Of a DNA stretch of 64,000 bases, positions 19,861 through 29,986 are shown one piece after another. Every line of letters begins with the position of its first letter. Position 1 is the first letter of the stretch. Source of the DNA: Entomomonas sp. E2T0 (GTDB taxonomy: Bacteria > Pseudomonadota > Gammaproteobacteria > Pseudomonadales > Pseudomonadaceae); NCBI RefSeq assembly GCF_025985425.1, contig NZ_CP094972.1, positions 620,001 through 684,000 on the forward strand, in the 5' to 3' direction. Position numbers and translations under genes: made by a program. The notes under the pieces are model-generated. The model worked only from the letters and a program-made list of their open reading frames with translations. It was not told the origin of the DNA and made no database searches.

Positions 19861-19906
19861 GAAACGCTCCTCGCAAATAATATTAAAAATGGGCGATAAA
19901 CGTTTC
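19861..19906 (-). promoter_or_regulatory. Hairpin trapping the ribB ribosome-binding site
   Basis: GAAACG/CGTTTC (19901-19906 with 19861-19866) and TCGC/GCGA (19893-19896 with 19871-19874) form two stacked helices. They leave the GGAG Shine-Dalgarno (19867-19870) in the internal loop opposite UUUA. This would hinder ribosome access and is a plausible expression platform for the upstream riboswitch. Confidence 0.6.
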
Positions 19907-20084
19907 AGGGCATAGCTATAAGAATAATTTTTCTTATAGTCACAAAGCTACAGAACAACAAATATATCTATTATCCTACATTTTTATATATCGTTGAATG
20001 ACTTTGTTGTACTCGTTGTACTGTTTTGAGTCATTCGCCTCGTCTAAAATTGTATAACAACAGCTATAACATTGCTGAGATGCA

Positions 20085-20228
20085 TCTTCTTTCATCCGGA
20101 CTATAACCGTCGGCTTTGGATTTTAACCAAATCAGCTGCCTTTCTTCGTATAATTATAAGAAAGCGCTCGCGGGCTCATCTGTGATAGATTTACCGCCGG
20201 TGGGGAGTTTCACCCCGCCCTGAAGACT
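20085..20228 (-). ncRNA. FMN riboswitch (RFN element)
   Basis: The minus strand reads CTTCAGGGCGGGGTGAAA near 20226, then CCCCACCGGCGGTAAAT, then AGCCCGCGAGCG, and ends with GCCGACGGTTATAGTCCGGA before the closing GAAGAAAG-like arm at about 20086. These are the invariant blocks of the FMN aptamer in the right order. It lies about 227 bp before ribB, its expected target. The interval between aptamer and gene holds two further hairpins (around 19998-20040 and 19916-19939) and no convincing intrinsic terminator. Confidence 0.95.
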
Positions 20229-20354
20229 TTTTTATAATACGCTTATTTAAGACAAATGAAAACAACCCATAAATTAGATATTTATAGGAAATAAAGAAAC
20301 AAGAATGTGAAACTAGATATAAAGCTTTTTATTAAGTAAATAGAGTAATCTAAA

Positions 20355-21215
20355 TTACTGCACCCAATTAACTTCAAAAGACATCATTACACTTAATACA
20401 GTAATGGCCAGAATAGAAATCATAAATAGGCGTTTTGCCCACTGTACTTCATTAGCTTTACTATAATCTTTAATAGCAATAAATAACCAATAAACACTGA
20501 TTAAACCCGTTACTATTAAAAAACCAATACCTGCATAATCACAGATATACAAAGACACAGCCGCAGCGGTGAAGGCTACGATATAACCAACAATATGACG
20601 TTTAGCAATGTTAATACCGCGTTTTACTGGCAGTACAGGTATTTCAGCTGCCTTATAATCACTAAAACGGAAGATAGCAATGGCATAAGAATGAGGCATT
20701 TGCCATAAACAGAAAATTAATAACAAAATAGCTGCACCTAAATCAAACTGTCCACTGGCAGCACAATAACCAATTACAGGTGGTGCGGCTCCTGATAGGC
20801 TACCAATAATAGTGCCGTACTCAGAGTTTCTTTTAAAATAAAGGGTATATAATCCTACATAAACCACAAAGCCCATAATGGCAAAGCCTAATGCAAGATC
20901 ATTAGTAAAAAAATGAAGAGTAAGCGCACCAGCAACACCTAATGTTGTTGCATAAATAAGTGCTATGGTAGGAGAAATTAATCCTTTAACCATTACACGA
21001 TTCTTGGTGCGCTCCATCATTGAGTCAATGTCTCTATCAACATAGTTATTAAAGACACAACCTGATGCCACAACGAAAGAAGTACCGATCATCACTGCCA
21101 CCAATTTAGCGAAATCAAAATGACCTTGAGAAGCCAAAAAGAATCCACCAATGACTGCAATCAAATTACCAAAAATGATTCCTGGTTTAGTGATAAGCAA
21201 ATACTTCTTCAACAT
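20355..21215 (-). CDS. cyoE: Protohaem IX farnesyltransferase (haem O synthase)
   Basis: A 286-residue polytopic prenyltransferase of the UbiA superfamily that adds farnesyl to haem b to make haem O for the bo3 oxidase. The Asp-rich substrate motifs [15 protein letters not shown] (about residues 51-65) and [14 protein letters not shown] are present, with about eight or nine membrane helices. Last gene of cyoABCDE, 13 bp after cyoD. Confidence 0.96.
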   Translation of the reverse strand: MLKKYLLITKPGIIFGNLIAVIGGFFLASQGHFDFAKLVAVMIGTSFVVASGCVFNNYVDRDIDSMMERTKNRVMVKGLISPTIALIYATTLGVAGALTLHFFTNDLALGFAIMGFVVYVGLYTLYFKRNSEYGTIIGSLSGAAPPVIGYCAASGQFDLGAAILLLIFCLWQMPHSYAIAIFRFSDYKAAEIPVLPVKRGINIAKRHIVGYIVAFTAAAVSLYICDYAGIGFLIVTGLISVYWLFIAIKDYSKANEVQWAKRLFMISILAITVLSVMMSFEVNWVQ

Positions 21216-21228
21216 TGTAGTATACCTC

Positions 21229-21591
21229 TTACTTATCTGTGCTCATGTGCTGATGCATCATTTGCATACTGTGATGTTGCTTATCGCTCATCATATTCTT
21301 CATTGAGTTTTCCATTACCCAAACTGAGCCAATAACAATTATGAGAATTGTCGCTACAGCAAAGATAAAGGTCATCAAATGCCAACGCTGTGGTTGTGAA
21401 TAGTCAATGTGTAAGAAACATACAACATGCACAATTACTTGCACTACAGCAAATACTACTAATATAAAGAAATTAGGAGTACCAGTCATTGCCATATAAA
21501 ATGGAATGACTGTTAAAATGACAGCTAGTACAAAGCCAACTAAATAGCTTGATACTGTGCCATGTCCTGATGATGTTTTATGATCACTCAT
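21229..21591 (-). CDS. cyoD: Cytochrome bo3 ubiquinol oxidase subunit IV
   Basis: A 120-residue subunit with three transmembrane helices ([59 protein letters not shown]). The start is set at the ATG at 21591 ([11 protein letters not shown]): an upstream in-frame extension would run into cyoC and is not family-like. The C-terminus has an unusual Met/His/Gln-rich tail ([12 protein letters not shown]), longer than in E. coli CyoD, which might bind copper or haem; that is speculation. Confidence 0.93.
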   Translation of the reverse strand: MSDHKTSSGHGTVSSYLVGFVLAVILTVIPFYMAMTGTPNFFILVVFAVVQVIVHVVCFLHIDYSQPQRWHLMTFIFAVATILIIVIGSVWVMENSMKNMMSDKQHHSMQMMHQHMSTDK

Positions 21592-21602
21592 TACATAACT
21601 CC

Positions 21603-22271
21603 TTAAAATGAAGCGTATGCTTTCAAGTAAACGAAAGTAAATACACAAATCCAAACAATGTCTAAGAAGTGCCAGAATAAGCTTAAGCAAGATAAACGAG
21701 TATTAACTTTATTAGTTAAACCTTTACCTGCTACTTGAGCAATCATCACTAACATCCACACTAGACCACAGGTTACGTGTAATCCGTGAGTTCCCACTAA
21801 AGTGAAGAACGCAGACATAGTTGCATTAGTGCTTGGACCATTACCCATTGCTACTAGGTGATGGAACTCATACACTTCCATGCTAATGAACGCCGCACCT
21901 AATACAAAAGTAATTAATAACCAAGACATTACTTGGCCTTTATTATTTTTGTGGGCAGCAACCATTGCAAAACCATAAGTAATACTACTGAAAAGTAAGA
22001 TAAACGTTTCAGTTAATACAAATGGTAATTCAAAAAGCTCTTTAGCATTGAATGGTACGGTTTGCCCTGCTGCATTTACCATTGATGGAAAATACATCGC
22101 TACGCCATATGATGGATCAAGAGTAGCATACACAGCAAACAAACAACCAAAGATCATTAAATCGGTAAGGATATATACCCAAAAACCGAAAATTGTTATA
22201 GAACTAGAGTCATGATCATGATGACCATGGTCTGCTCCATGCACAGGATTTTTCAAAGTATCAGCTGTCAT
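21603..22271 (-). CDS. cyoC: Cytochrome bo3 ubiquinol oxidase subunit III
   Basis: A 222-residue subunit with five predicted transmembrane helices, homologous to the last five helices of subunit III of haem-copper oxidases ([19 protein letters not shown] and [18 protein letters not shown] are characteristic). The N-terminus contains a His/Asp run ([12 protein letters not shown]). The start overlaps the cyoB stop as ATGA, so it is translationally coupled within the cyo operon. Confidence 0.96.
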   Translation of the reverse strand: MTADTLKNPVHGADHGHHDHDSSSITIFGFWVYILTDLMIFGCLFAVYATLDPSYGVAMYFPSMVNAAGQTVPFNAKELFELPFVLTETFILLFSSITYGFAMVAAHKNNKGQVMSWLLITFVLGAAFISMEVYEFHHLVAMGNGPSTNATMSAFFTLVGTHGLHVTCGLVWMLVMIAQVAGKGLTNKVNTRLSCLSLFWHFLDIVWICVFTFVYLKAYASF

Positions 22272-24322
22272 GACTTAATACCTGCCTTTGCTAAATTCTC
22301 AAAACGTTCATTTTCGATGCGTTCTACTTCTTCTGCAGGGATATAGTAGTCAGTATCATCGCTGAATGTGTATACAATGTAGGTCAATACTGCTAGACCA
22401 AATCCAACGATAGTTAACCACCAGATGTGCCATACAATAGCAAATCCCCATATAGCAGTTAGAATGCCGATAATAGTACCTGTACCAGTATTTTTAGGCA
22501 TATGAATCGCTTCATATTTCTCAGGACGTTTATAAGCTTCACCTCTTTCTTTTAACTTATGGAATGCGTCGATACCATAAATTTTTGGAATAACAGCAAA
22601 GTTATAAATAGGTGGTGGAGAAGAAATGGACCATTCTAAAGAACGACCACCACCCCATGAATCACCTGTTAAGTCACGAGTTTGGTTACGTTGAATAATA
22701 CCTACAAGTAATGAAAGGATTAAACATACTGTACCAATTAAGATAAAGAATGAACCAATCATTGCAATGAAGAAATAAGTAGCATATTCAGTAGTTTGGA
22801 ATTGACTCATACGACGAGTTAAGCCCATAAAACCTAATGCGTATAATGGCATGAATGATAAGTAGAAACCAATCAACCAACCCCAGAATGCACATTTACC
22901 TAGCTTCTCATTCATTTTGAAGCCAAACCATTTAGGGAACCAGAATACAACACCCGCTAAGTAACCAAATACCACACCACCGATAATAGTGTTATGGAAG
23001 TGAGCTACTAAGAACAAGCTGTTATGTACTACGAAATCGATAGGAGGAACAGATAACATAACACCTGTCATACCACCGATAGTGAACGTAACTAATGCAC
23101 CAACAATCCAATACATAGGTGATGTGAATCGGACTCGACCTTCATACATGGTGAAGATCCAGTTGAATACTTTCACACCTGTTGGAATAGCAATGATCAT
23201 CGTCATTACACCGAAGAAGGCATTAACGTTACCGCCAGCACCCATGGTGAAGAAGTGGTGACCCCATACTAAAAGACTAAGCACAATGATTGCTACAGTT
23301 GCATAAACCATTGTTTTATAGCCAAATAGTGGCTTACCAGAGAATACAGGCACGATTTCTGAGTAAATACCAAAGGCAGGTAATACTAAGAAGTACACTT
23401 CAGGGTGACCCCATGCCCATACTAAGTTGATATACATTTTCGCGTTACCACCCATATGATTGGTGAAGAAGTGGTAATCGAAATAACGGTCTAATGTTAA
23501 TAATGCATAAGCAACAGTCAAGATTGGGAAAATACAAGCAGCTAAAATGTTAGCAGCAAGACATGTCCACGTAAAAATAGGCATTTGCATTAAAGTCATG
23601 CCAGGCGCACGCATTTTGAAAATGGTAACAATAAAGTTAATTGCACCAATTGTCGTGGCCACACCAGAAAGCTGCAAGCTCCACAGGTAATAGTTCATAC
23701 CTACGGTAGGTGCTCCCTCCAGTCCCATTTCAGGGGCATATGCTAACCAACCACCTGTTGCGAAATCACCCACACCTAAAGAGATATTACAAACGATAAC
23801 ACCAGCAACTGTTAACCAGAAACCGAAGTTATTTAAGAATGGGAAAGCAACGTCACGTGCACCAATTTGTTGTGGTAAAAGAATATTCATTAAACCAAAC
23901 AATAATGGAGTAGCCATGAAGAAAATCATGATCACACCATGGGCAGTGAAAATTTGGTTATAGTGGTCAGGTGGTAAATAACCAGCTGTCACACCATCTA
24001 CGTGGGGGGTAGCAGCGGCCATTGCTTGATGGGTACGCATTAATAATGCATCAGCAAAACCACGTACTAACATCAAAACAGATACCACAATATACATGAT
24101 ACCAATTTTCTTATGGTCAACTGAAGTTAACCAATCCTTCCAGAGAGGTTTCCACCATCCCATGAAAGTAATTAAAGCTAATGCAACAACTCCTAAAACA
24201 AGAACGACACCAATCGTCCACATAACGATAGGCTCGTTTGTTGGAATTGCATCCAGTGACAAATAACCTGTGAGGTTATTATATTTGTCTGGATTTAAGT
24301 CTCCACTATGAAAACCCGACAT
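22268..24322 (-). CDS. cyoB: Cytochrome bo3 ubiquinol oxidase subunit I
   Basis: A 684-residue haem-copper oxidase core with about 15 membrane helices that reduces oxygen to water and pumps protons. Metal ligands are visible: [10 protein letters not shown] (low-spin haem His), [12 protein letters not shown] (Cu-B His and the cross-linked Tyr), WGHHFFTMG (Cu-B His pair), and [11 protein letters not shown] (haem His). The K- and D-channel regions appear intact. It lies 2 bp after cyoA and overlaps cyoC. This is a high-capacity oxidase for oxygen-rich conditions. Confidence 0.97.
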   Translation of the reverse strand: MSGFHSGDLNPDKYNNLTGYLSLDAIPTNEPIVMWTIGVVLVLGVVALALITFMGWWKPLWKDWLTSVDHKKIGIMYIVVSVLMLVRGFADALLMRTHQAMAAATPHVDGVTAGYLPPDHYNQIFTAHGVIMIFFMATPLLFGLMNILLPQQIGARDVAFPFLNNFGFWLTVAGVIVCNISLGVGDFATGGWLAYAPEMGLEGAPTVGMNYYLWSLQLSGVATTIGAINFIVTIFKMRAPGMTLMQMPIFTWTCLAANILAACIFPILTVAYALLTLDRYFDYHFFTNHMGGNAKMYINLVWAWGHPEVYFLVLPAFGIYSEIVPVFSGKPLFGYKTMVYATVAIIVLSLLVWGHHFFTMGAGGNVNAFFGVMTMIIAIPTGVKVFNWIFTMYEGRVRFTSPMYWIVGALVTFTIGGMTGVMLSVPPIDFVVHNSLFLVAHFHNTIIGGVVFGYLAGVVFWFPKWFGFKMNEKLGKCAFWGWLIGFYLSFMPLYALGFMGLTRRMSQFQTTEYATYFFIAMIGSFFILIGTVCLILSLLVGIIQRNQTRDLTGDSWGGGRSLEWSISSPPPIYNFAVIPKIYGIDAFHKLKERGEAYKRPEKYEAIHMPKNTGTGTIIGILTAIWGFAIVWHIWWLTIVGFGLAVLTYIVYTFSDDTDYYIPAEEVERIENERFENLAKAGIKS

Positions 24323-24324
24323 AA

Positions 24325-25284
24325 TTAGTGACCTCCAACAGATGCTGATTGATGAGAAGCTGCCTGTGGTTTAGGTTCTGGAATATATGATTCAAGAATA
24401 TCTTCAAATAATCCATCCTTACCATATTGGCTAGGAGTCAAGTTATAGAAAGCAACTGGCTCAAATGATGCCATATTTTCTTTCAATCTAAACTCTTGAT
24501 ATGCTGCTGGTGTTAAAGAACTTACATTAACACTGTCACCTGTCACTTGATCTTTTGCTTGACCAGATTTTACATCTGCAACCCAAGCATCAAAATCAGC
24601 TCTGGTTTTTGATACAGCTTTAAATAGCATGTATGAATAACCATAACCAATAAAGTTAGCAGCTGTACCTTGGAATACACCTGGCTCATCAGCCATTAAA
24701 TGTAACTTAGTCTCCATACCAGCCATTGCGTAGATTTGACTACCTAATTGCGGAATGAAGAAAGAAGTAATAGTTGTATCAGAAGTGATTGCAAACTTAA
24801 CAGGCGTTTTTTCAGGAAAAACTACTTGATTAACTGTTGCAATGCCTTGTTCTGGATAAATAAACAACCATTTCCATTTAAGTGCTACAACCTGAATTGT
24901 CATTGGTTTCTCGGAAGAAACATGTGCAGGAATTGGATTAGAAGGTTCAACTTTGTGAGTATAGTAATAAGTTAAACTGCCTAATATTAGAATGATAATA
25001 ATAGGTACACCCCAAACCATAGTTTCAATTTTCATTGAAAAATCCCAGTTAGGAGAATACTTTGCATTGTTACCTTCACGGTACTTAAAAGGGAAATATA
25101 AAGACATGAAGATTGCTGGAATTACCACAATAAGCATTAAGCATACTGAGATAACAATCAACGTTTTGATTTCATGACCTATATATCCTTTAGGGTTTAA
25201 CAAAGCCGCATCACACCCACCTAATAGTACTAAGGAGAGCAGAAGTGGTATGGTAAACAAACGCAGATATCTTCGATTTCTCAT
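24325..25284 (-). CDS. cyoA: Cytochrome bo3 ubiquinol oxidase subunit II
   Basis: A 319-residue lipoprotein subunit: signal peptide with lipobox LGGC (Cys about residue 24), two transmembrane helices, then a periplasmic cupredoxin domain ([39 protein letters not shown]). As in other quinol oxidases, the Cu-A ligands of cytochrome c oxidases are absent. A COX-arm-like segment follows (about residues 215-280). First gene of cyoABCDE. The 249-bp upstream region holds a 12-bp direct repeat (AAACGAAAAATA at 25394 and 25409) but no recognised activator site. Confidence 0.96.
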   Translation of the reverse strand: MRNRRYLRLFTIPLLLSLVLLGGCDAALLNPKGYIGHEIKTLIVISVCLMLIVVIPAIFMSLYFPFKYREGNNAKYSPNWDFSMKIETMVWGVPIIIILILGSLTYYYTHKVEPSNPIPAHVSSEKPMTIQVVALKWKWLFIYPEQGIATVNQVVFPEKTPVKFAITSDTTITSFFIPQLGSQIYAMAGMETKLHLMADEPGVFQGTAANFIGYGYSYMLFKAVSKTRADFDAWVADVKSGQAKDQVTGDSVNVSSLTPAAYQEFRLKENMASFEPVAFYNLTPSQYGKDGLFEDILESYIPEPKPQAASHQSASVGGH

Positions 25285-25393
25285 CTCTCAACCTCTTTAG
25301 AGGAGCCTTTACCATTATTTTCAACTTAAAAACTGTTGCTCTTTTGTATACCTATTATTCTTTGATCCAGTAACAACAAAATACACACTGAAC

Positions 25394-25420
25394 AAACGAA
25401 AAATAGTTAAACGAAAAATA
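25394..25420. repeat. Tandem 12-bp direct repeat upstream of cyoA
   Basis: AAACGAAAAATA occurs at 25394-25405 and again at 25409-25420 (15-bp period), about 110-135 bp upstream of cyoA. It may be a regulator site or only AT-rich repetition. Confidence 0.4.
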
Positions 25421-25533
25421 AATAGTTTTTAAGCACTTAGTTTTATTTGAGCAGAGACTACTCAAACATCGAATTTACACATCTTGCATATCACAAAACG
25501 GAAAATTACCACAATCAATTGTAACAGATTTAT

Positions 25534-26151
25534 TCAAGGCTCGAAGTGTAGCCATTGTCGCAGTACGGCCGATGCTTCGCTAAGACCTTGACGCTTGATA
25601 GAAGAAAAAAGTTGAATAGAAACAGACGTGTTTTGATAGTCAGCTAACTGTTGTTGTACTTTTAATAAAGTAGTTTTTGCGACACCAAAGGTGAGCTTAT
25701 CTGCTTTAGTGAGCAAAATATGTACAGACATTTTTGACACATCAGCCCAATCCAGTAACATTTTATCGAACTCTGTTAATGGATGGCGAATGTCCATCAT
25801 TAATACAATACCTTTTAAAGATTCTCTAGTAGATAAATAGGCATCCAAATGTTTTTGCCAATGCTCTTTTAAAGGTAATGGTACTTTAGCATAACCATAA
25901 CCTGGTAAATCGACAAAACGACGCTCATTATCAACTGCAAAAAAGTTAATTAATTGTGTTCGTCCTGGGGTTTTAGAGGTTCTAGCTAAATTAGCATGAG
26001 TTAACGCATTAATAGCACTCGATTTACCTGCATTAGATCGGCCTGCAAACGCTACTTCATAACCCACATCTGGTGGGCACTGGTCTACCTTAGCAGCACT
26101 TGTTAGAAAAGCAGCTTTTTGGCACAACCCCATAAATTTATTTGCAGACAT
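25534..26151 (-). CDS. engB: Ribosome-biogenesis GTPase EngB/YsxC
   Basis: A 205-residue P-loop GTPase of the TrmE-Era-EngA-EngB family that assists large-subunit ribosome assembly. G1 is GRSNAGKSS (about residues 32-40), then G2 TPGRTQ, G3 DLPGYGYA and G4 TKADK, all in place. Divergent from dsbA, the neighbourhood found in pseudomonads. Standard length. Confidence 0.95.
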   Translation of the reverse strand: MSANKFMGLCQKAAFLTSAAKVDQCPPDVGYEVAFAGRSNAGKSSAINALTHANLARTSKTPGRTQLINFFAVDNERRFVDLPGYGYAKVPLPLKEHWQKHLDAYLSTRESLKGIVLMMDIRHPLTEFDKMLLDWADVSKMSVHILLTKADKLTFGVAKTTLLKVQQQLADYQNTSVSIQLFSSIKRQGLSEASAVLRQWLHFEP

Positions 26152-26362
26152 ATAGAAACCTTAACACAACAATGAATAACATAATATCATAATGTTTGCA
26201 TTACCAAACTTTAAATATTCTATTATTAACTAATGTGAATAGATTAATTATTTACACTCTGTCACAAACCGAGCACAACTAATTATTGCATTTCCCATTT
26301 AATTAGGTATTGTACTGCTCTAAAATTAATTATTTGTTGTTAACTCTATAATGGAGAGAAAT

Positions 26363-27067
26363 ATGCGTCGTTTGTTTATGGCAGGAATGATTACATTCAT
26401 CACACTTTTTTGTGCCAGTGTTTATGCACAAATTGGTGTTTTAGCACTTCCTGAACCACAAGCTGGTAAAGAATATACTATTCTACCCACCCCTGTTCCT
26501 ACTTCAGAACCTAATAAAATAGAAGTAACAGAAGTTTTTTGGTATGGTTGCCCTCATTGTTATGATTTAGAACCTATCATTAACAAATGGTCAAAAAATT
26601 TACCCGCAGACGTTCACTTTGTACGTATGCCAGCATTATTCAGCAAACTATGGAACATCCATGGTCAATTATTTATTACTTTAGACACCTTAAAAGTAGA
26701 AGATAAATTACATTCTGCTGTGTTTGAGTCTATTCGCCAGCGCAAAAACTTATTACTTACACCAGAAGATATGGCTGATTTTGTTGCTCAACATGGTGTT
26801 GATAAAGCTAAGTTCTTAGAGACTTATAACTCTTTTGGTGTTCAAGCCAGAATGGAAAAAGACAAAAAAGTCTTAAATAAATATGGTATTACAGGTGTAC
26901 CAGCCATTATTGTTAATGGTAAATACCGTATTGACTTTAATGATAATGTTGCAGAACCTGCTGATTTAATGCGAGTAACTAACTATTTAATTGAAAAAGA
27001 ACGCGCTGCTTTAAAACCAGCTAATGACAGTTCAGTTACAGAAAAAGCAGCAGCAACTGCAAATTAA
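26363..27067 (+). CDS. dsbA: Thiol:disulphide interchange protein DsbA
   Basis: A 234-residue periplasmic oxidase that introduces disulphides into exported proteins. It has a signal peptide (RRLFMAGMITFITLFCASVYA), the active site CPHC in WYGCPHCYD (about residue 60), and the cis-proline loop GITGVPAIIVNG. The ATG at 26363 is preferred to the one 12 bp earlier because GGAGAG lies directly before it. The C-terminal tail is Ala/Ser-rich. DsbA would serve disulphide-containing envelope proteins. Confidence 0.95.
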   Translation: MRRLFMAGMITFITLFCASVYAQIGVLALPEPQAGKEYTILPTPVPTSEPNKIEVTEVFWYGCPHCYDLEPIINKWSKNLPADVHFVRMPALFSKLWNIHGQLFITLDTLKVEDKLHSAVFESIRQRKNLLLTPEDMADFVAQHGVDKAKFLETYNSFGVQARMEKDKKVLNKYGITGVPAIIVNGKYRIDFNDNVAEPADLMRVTNYLIEKERAALKPANDSSVTEKAAATAN

Positions 27068-27129
27068 AGTATTTTCTTATAAAAAAACAGTGTTATCATT
27101 TTTAACATAAACAAGAATGGATAATATCT

Positions 27130-27990
27130 GTGATAAAGATTAAAAAGAAAAAAGAGGTCGCTACTCACCTTTCCCCCCAAATTAATAAGGAGAGTAGCCC
27201 CATTATTCTACCCCCACAAGGAATAATGAAACTCTTAACTTTTAATATTCAAGTGGGTAATAACACTAGCCAGTTTCATCACTACTTTACAAGAAGCTGG
27301 CAACATGTGTTGCCCTATAAAGATCGTGCTAAAACCCTACAACGCATTGCGGAACTAATCAACAAATATGATCTTGTTGCACTACAGGAAGTTGATGGTG
27401 GTAGCTTGCGATCTAGCGGTATTAATCAAGTAGAGTTTTTAGCCAAATTGGCTAAATTTCCCTATTGGCACCAGCAAACCAATCGCAACCTTGGCAAACT
27501 AGCTCAACATAGTAATGGCATGTTAAGCCGTTTCAAACCAACACTTATTGAAGACCATCCACTACCTGGCATGCGCGGCCGAGGCGCGATCTTTACTCGC
27601 TTTGGTGAAGGTGAAGATGCCTTAGTCGTTGTGGTAATGCATCTAGCTTTACGCAGAAAAGCACGTAAAGAACAACTAGATTATATTTACAATATGATTA
27701 CGCCTTATAAATACCATATTTTAATGGGTGATATGAATGCAGGTACTGTTGAGTTATTGGAAGATTCCGCATTAAAAAATCTTGACCTTGTATTCCCCCA
27801 AACAGAGGCTACCTATCCTAGCTGGAACCCCAAACATTGTCTTGATCATATTCTATTAAGTTCAGAACTAAAAATAGAACAAGTTAATGTTTTACAACAA
27901 CCTATATCAGACCATTTACCTATTGAAGTCGATATCCGTTTACCTGATGCTATACTAGCTAATATCAATCACTTTTATAATAAGTCTTAA
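27130..27990 (+). CDS. Endonuclease/exonuclease/phosphatase-family protein
   Basis: A 286-residue member of the EEP (DNase I-like) superfamily. Catalytic blocks are LLTFNIQVG, LQEVDGG (metal Glu), GDMNAG (Asp/Asn), LDHILLS and SDHLPIEVDI (terminal Asp-His). The start is uncertain: a GTG at 27130 gives a Lys-rich N-terminus, and the ATG at 27226 has a better AAGGA site but leaves only a short lead into the domain. I kept the longer form because the Pseudomonas homologue next to dsbA also has an N-terminal extension. The substrate could be DNA, phosphoinositide-like or another phosphodiester. Confidence 0.85.
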   Translation: MIKIKKKKEVATHLSPQINKESSPIILPPQGIMKLLTFNIQVGNNTSQFHHYFTRSWQHVLPYKDRAKTLQRIAELINKYDLVALQEVDGGSLRSSGINQVEFLAKLAKFPYWHQQTNRNLGKLAQHSNGMLSRFKPTLIEDHPLPGMRGRGAIFTRFGEGEDALVVVVMHLALRRKARKEQLDYIYNMITPYKYHILMGDMNAGTVELLEDSALKNLDLVFPQTEATYPSWNPKHCLDHILLSSELKIEQVNVLQQPISDHLPIEVDIRLPDAILANINHFYNKS

Positions 27991-28031
27991 AATCACTATT
28001 ATTCCTTACTAGGAATATGGAACTGCTTTTA

Positions 28032-28829
28032 ATGAAAAAACTGTTTATTTGTTTTTGCCTAATTTTATTAACTGCTTGTCAAAGTAGTTTGCATATCAAT
28101 AAAGATTACCAATCTGTGGGACAAGATAGTCGTGTGCAATATGTGGTTTTACATTACACCGCCACTGATTTTAAGCGTTCCCTTTATTTATTAACCAAAG
28201 AACCAGTAAGTAGTCATTATCTTATTGAAGATCAAAAGGGTACTATTTACCAACTGGTAGATGAAAAAAATAGAGCATGGCATGCAGGACTGAGTGAATG
28301 GCAGGGCAGAACTTTTCTAAATAATAGCTCTATTGGTATTGAAATAGTTAATAGAGGATTTACTGAAGATACTCATGGCTACAAAAAATGGTATCCCTAT
28401 ACCGAAACACAAATACAATCACTGATTGTATTATTAAAAGACATCAAGGCTCGTTATAAGTTATCAGCTGAAAATATCTTAGGTCACAGTGATATCGCAC
28501 CACTACGCAAAACTGACCCAGGCCCGCTATTTCCTTGGCGTCGTCTAGCTAAAGAAGGATTAGCGGTATGGCCAAATGAACGAGCTGTGACTGCCCAAAA
28601 AGCTATTTTTGACCAACAAAAATTACCTGATACAAGTTGGATACAAGAAAAACTTGCCATCATTGGCTATGCTGTACCACAGACAGGAATATTAGATAAA
28701 GAAACAGTAAAAGTTATTATGGCGTTTCAAATGCGTTATCAACCTGAAAATGTTACAGGGGTAGTAGATAGTAAAACGGCTGCTCTACTAGCCGTTGTTG
28801 CAAGAAAAGATTTTACCAAGCCTGAATAA
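28032..28829 (+). CDS. AmiD-like N-acetylmuramoyl-L-alanine amidase lipoprotein
   Basis: A 265-residue predicted outer-membrane lipoprotein with lipobox LTAC. The amidase_2 domain (about residues 35-180) has zinc-ligand regions VLHYTAT and GHSDIAPLRKTDPG plus AWHAG, and a C-terminal PG_binding_1 domain follows (about 195-260, TGVVDSKTAALL). This is the layout of AmiD, which cleaves the lactyl-peptide bond of murein and anhydro-muropeptides during recycling. The ATG at 28032 is chosen over 28017 because of Shine-Dalgarno spacing. Confidence 0.9.
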   Translation: MKKLFICFCLILLTACQSSLHINKDYQSVGQDSRVQYVVLHYTATDFKRSLYLLTKEPVSSHYLIEDQKGTIYQLVDEKNRAWHAGLSEWQGRTFLNNSSIGIEIVNRGFTEDTHGYKKWYPYTETQIQSLIVLLKDIKARYKLSAENILGHSDIAPLRKTDPGPLFPWRRLAKEGLAVWPNERAVTAQKAIFDQQKLPDTSWIQEKLAIIGYAVPQTGILDKETVKVIMAFQMRYQPENVTGVVDSKTAALLAVVARKDFTKPE

Positions 28830-28860
28830 ACCTATTGTTATTCCATAATATAGGTTTATT
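28828..28860 (+). terminator. Candidate terminator after the amidase
   Basis: AAACCTAT (28828-28835) and ATAGGTTT (28850-28857) form a stem followed by ATTT; the T-run is short. Confidence 0.5.
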
Positions 28861-28971
28861 TAAAAAACAACCATGCTATATTAATGAGCGATTTTTTATT
28901 TCACTTTCACAAAGTGAATTTTAAGTTAAATAGCTGTCAAAATGATGAACCATTTATAAAGGTTAGCCCAT

Positions 28972-29919
28972 ATGACTATTACTATTACAATATCTACATT
29001 AATTAAAATATTAATTGTAGCTTTTTTTATTTGGGGTGTACTTTATGTATATTTCCATGGACGCTCTCGCCGTATTCCTCTGTTAAGGCAATTTTTTAAC
29101 TATTCCGCGTTATTTGCTCCCTATAATGCCTTAATGTATATCTTCTCTAAGCAAAAGTCTCAACCTTATTACGATAGAGCAGACTTTAAAGAAATGGATT
29201 TAATTAAAGAGAATTGGGAAATCATCAAAGAAGAAGGCGAAAAACTATTTGATGAAGGGTATATTCGTGCAGCTATTGGTGGTAATGAAGCAGGCTTTGG
29301 TTCTTTCTTTAAAAGAGGCTGGAAACGTTTCTATTTAACTTGGAATAGAGATACCCTACCTTCAGCAGAAAACTTATGCCCAAAAACATTAGAACTAGTA
29401 AGACAAGTTCCTTTAATTAAAAGTGCACTATTTACACGTTTACCGGCTCGTAGTCATTTAAATGCCCATCGTGATCCCTTTGCAGGAACACTACGTTATC
29501 ATTTAGGTTTATCAACACCAAACTCTGAAAAGTGTGCAATCTACGTAGATGAACAACCACAGGCTTGGTATGATGGTGAAGATTTTATTTTTGATGAAAC
29601 CTATATTCACTATGTCATCAATGATACTGATGACTACCGCTTAATCTTCTTCTGCGATCTTGATCGTCCATTAAAACAACCAATGTATACTATTAACCAA
29701 TGGGTAAGTAATATACTAGCTGCTTTAACCCAACCTCAAAATATTGATGGTGAACATGCAGGCTTTGCTAACCGTGCTTACCGTGGATTTATTAACTTCT
29801 CAAAATTTTTTAGTACCCCCATTAAAGCATTAAAACGCAAATCACGTACAGCTTATAATATATTAAGGGTGGTTGCTATTCTGTTAATTATATTGTTGAT
29901 TCTAAAATGGGTTTTCTGA
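28972..29919 (+). CDS. LpxO-like aspartyl/asparaginyl beta-hydroxylase family protein
   Basis: A 315-residue membrane-anchored Fe(II)/2-oxoglutarate dioxygenase. An N-terminal transmembrane helix (about residues 5-27) precedes the hydroxylase domain, whose iron ligands are HxD in NAHRDPFAGTLRYHLGL and the distal His in DETYIHYVIND; RLIFFCDLDRP closes the fold. A second hydrophobic helix ends the protein (about 295-315). LpxO proteins hydroxylate the 2-position of a secondary acyl chain of lipid A at the inner membrane. The assignment to LpxO rather than a protein hydroxylase is likely but not proven. AAAGG precedes the ATG. Confidence 0.8.
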   Translation: MTITITISTLIKILIVAFFIWGVLYVYFHGRSRRIPLLRQFFNYSALFAPYNALMYIFSKQKSQPYYDRADFKEMDLIKENWEIIKEEGEKLFDEGYIRAAIGGNEAGFGSFFKRGWKRFYLTWNRDTLPSAENLCPKTLELVRQVPLIKSALFTRLPARSHLNAHRDPFAGTLRYHLGLSTPNSEKCAIYVDEQPQAWYDGEDFIFDETYIHYVINDTDDYRLIFFCDLDRPLKQPMYTINQWVSNILAALTQPQNIDGEHAGFANRAYRGFINFSKFFSTPIKALKRKSRTAYNILRVVAILLIILLILKWVF

Positions 29920-29944
29920 TTTCTTAGTTATACTCATCTGTATT

Positions 29945-29980
29945 AAAAAGCCAATGTAATTTACATTGGCTTTTTAGTTT
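29945..29980. terminator. Bidirectional terminator between lpxO-like gene and phnX
   Basis: Near-perfect 15-bp inverted repeat (29945-29959 with 29961-29975; core AAAAAGCCAATGTAA) with T-runs on both strands, between the convergent genes. Confidence 0.9.
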
Positions 29981-29986
29981 ATACCA

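Noticed and set aside
19990-20035. 16-codon ORF in the riboswitch-ribB linker (starts MTQNSTTSTT)
   Set aside because: Short, low-complexity, with a poorly spaced ribosome-binding site, and it coincides with a hairpin; no evidence for translation.
24748-25177. Plus-strand ORFs opposite cyoA
   Set aside because: They are antisense shadows of a well-supported oxidase subunit and have no family features.
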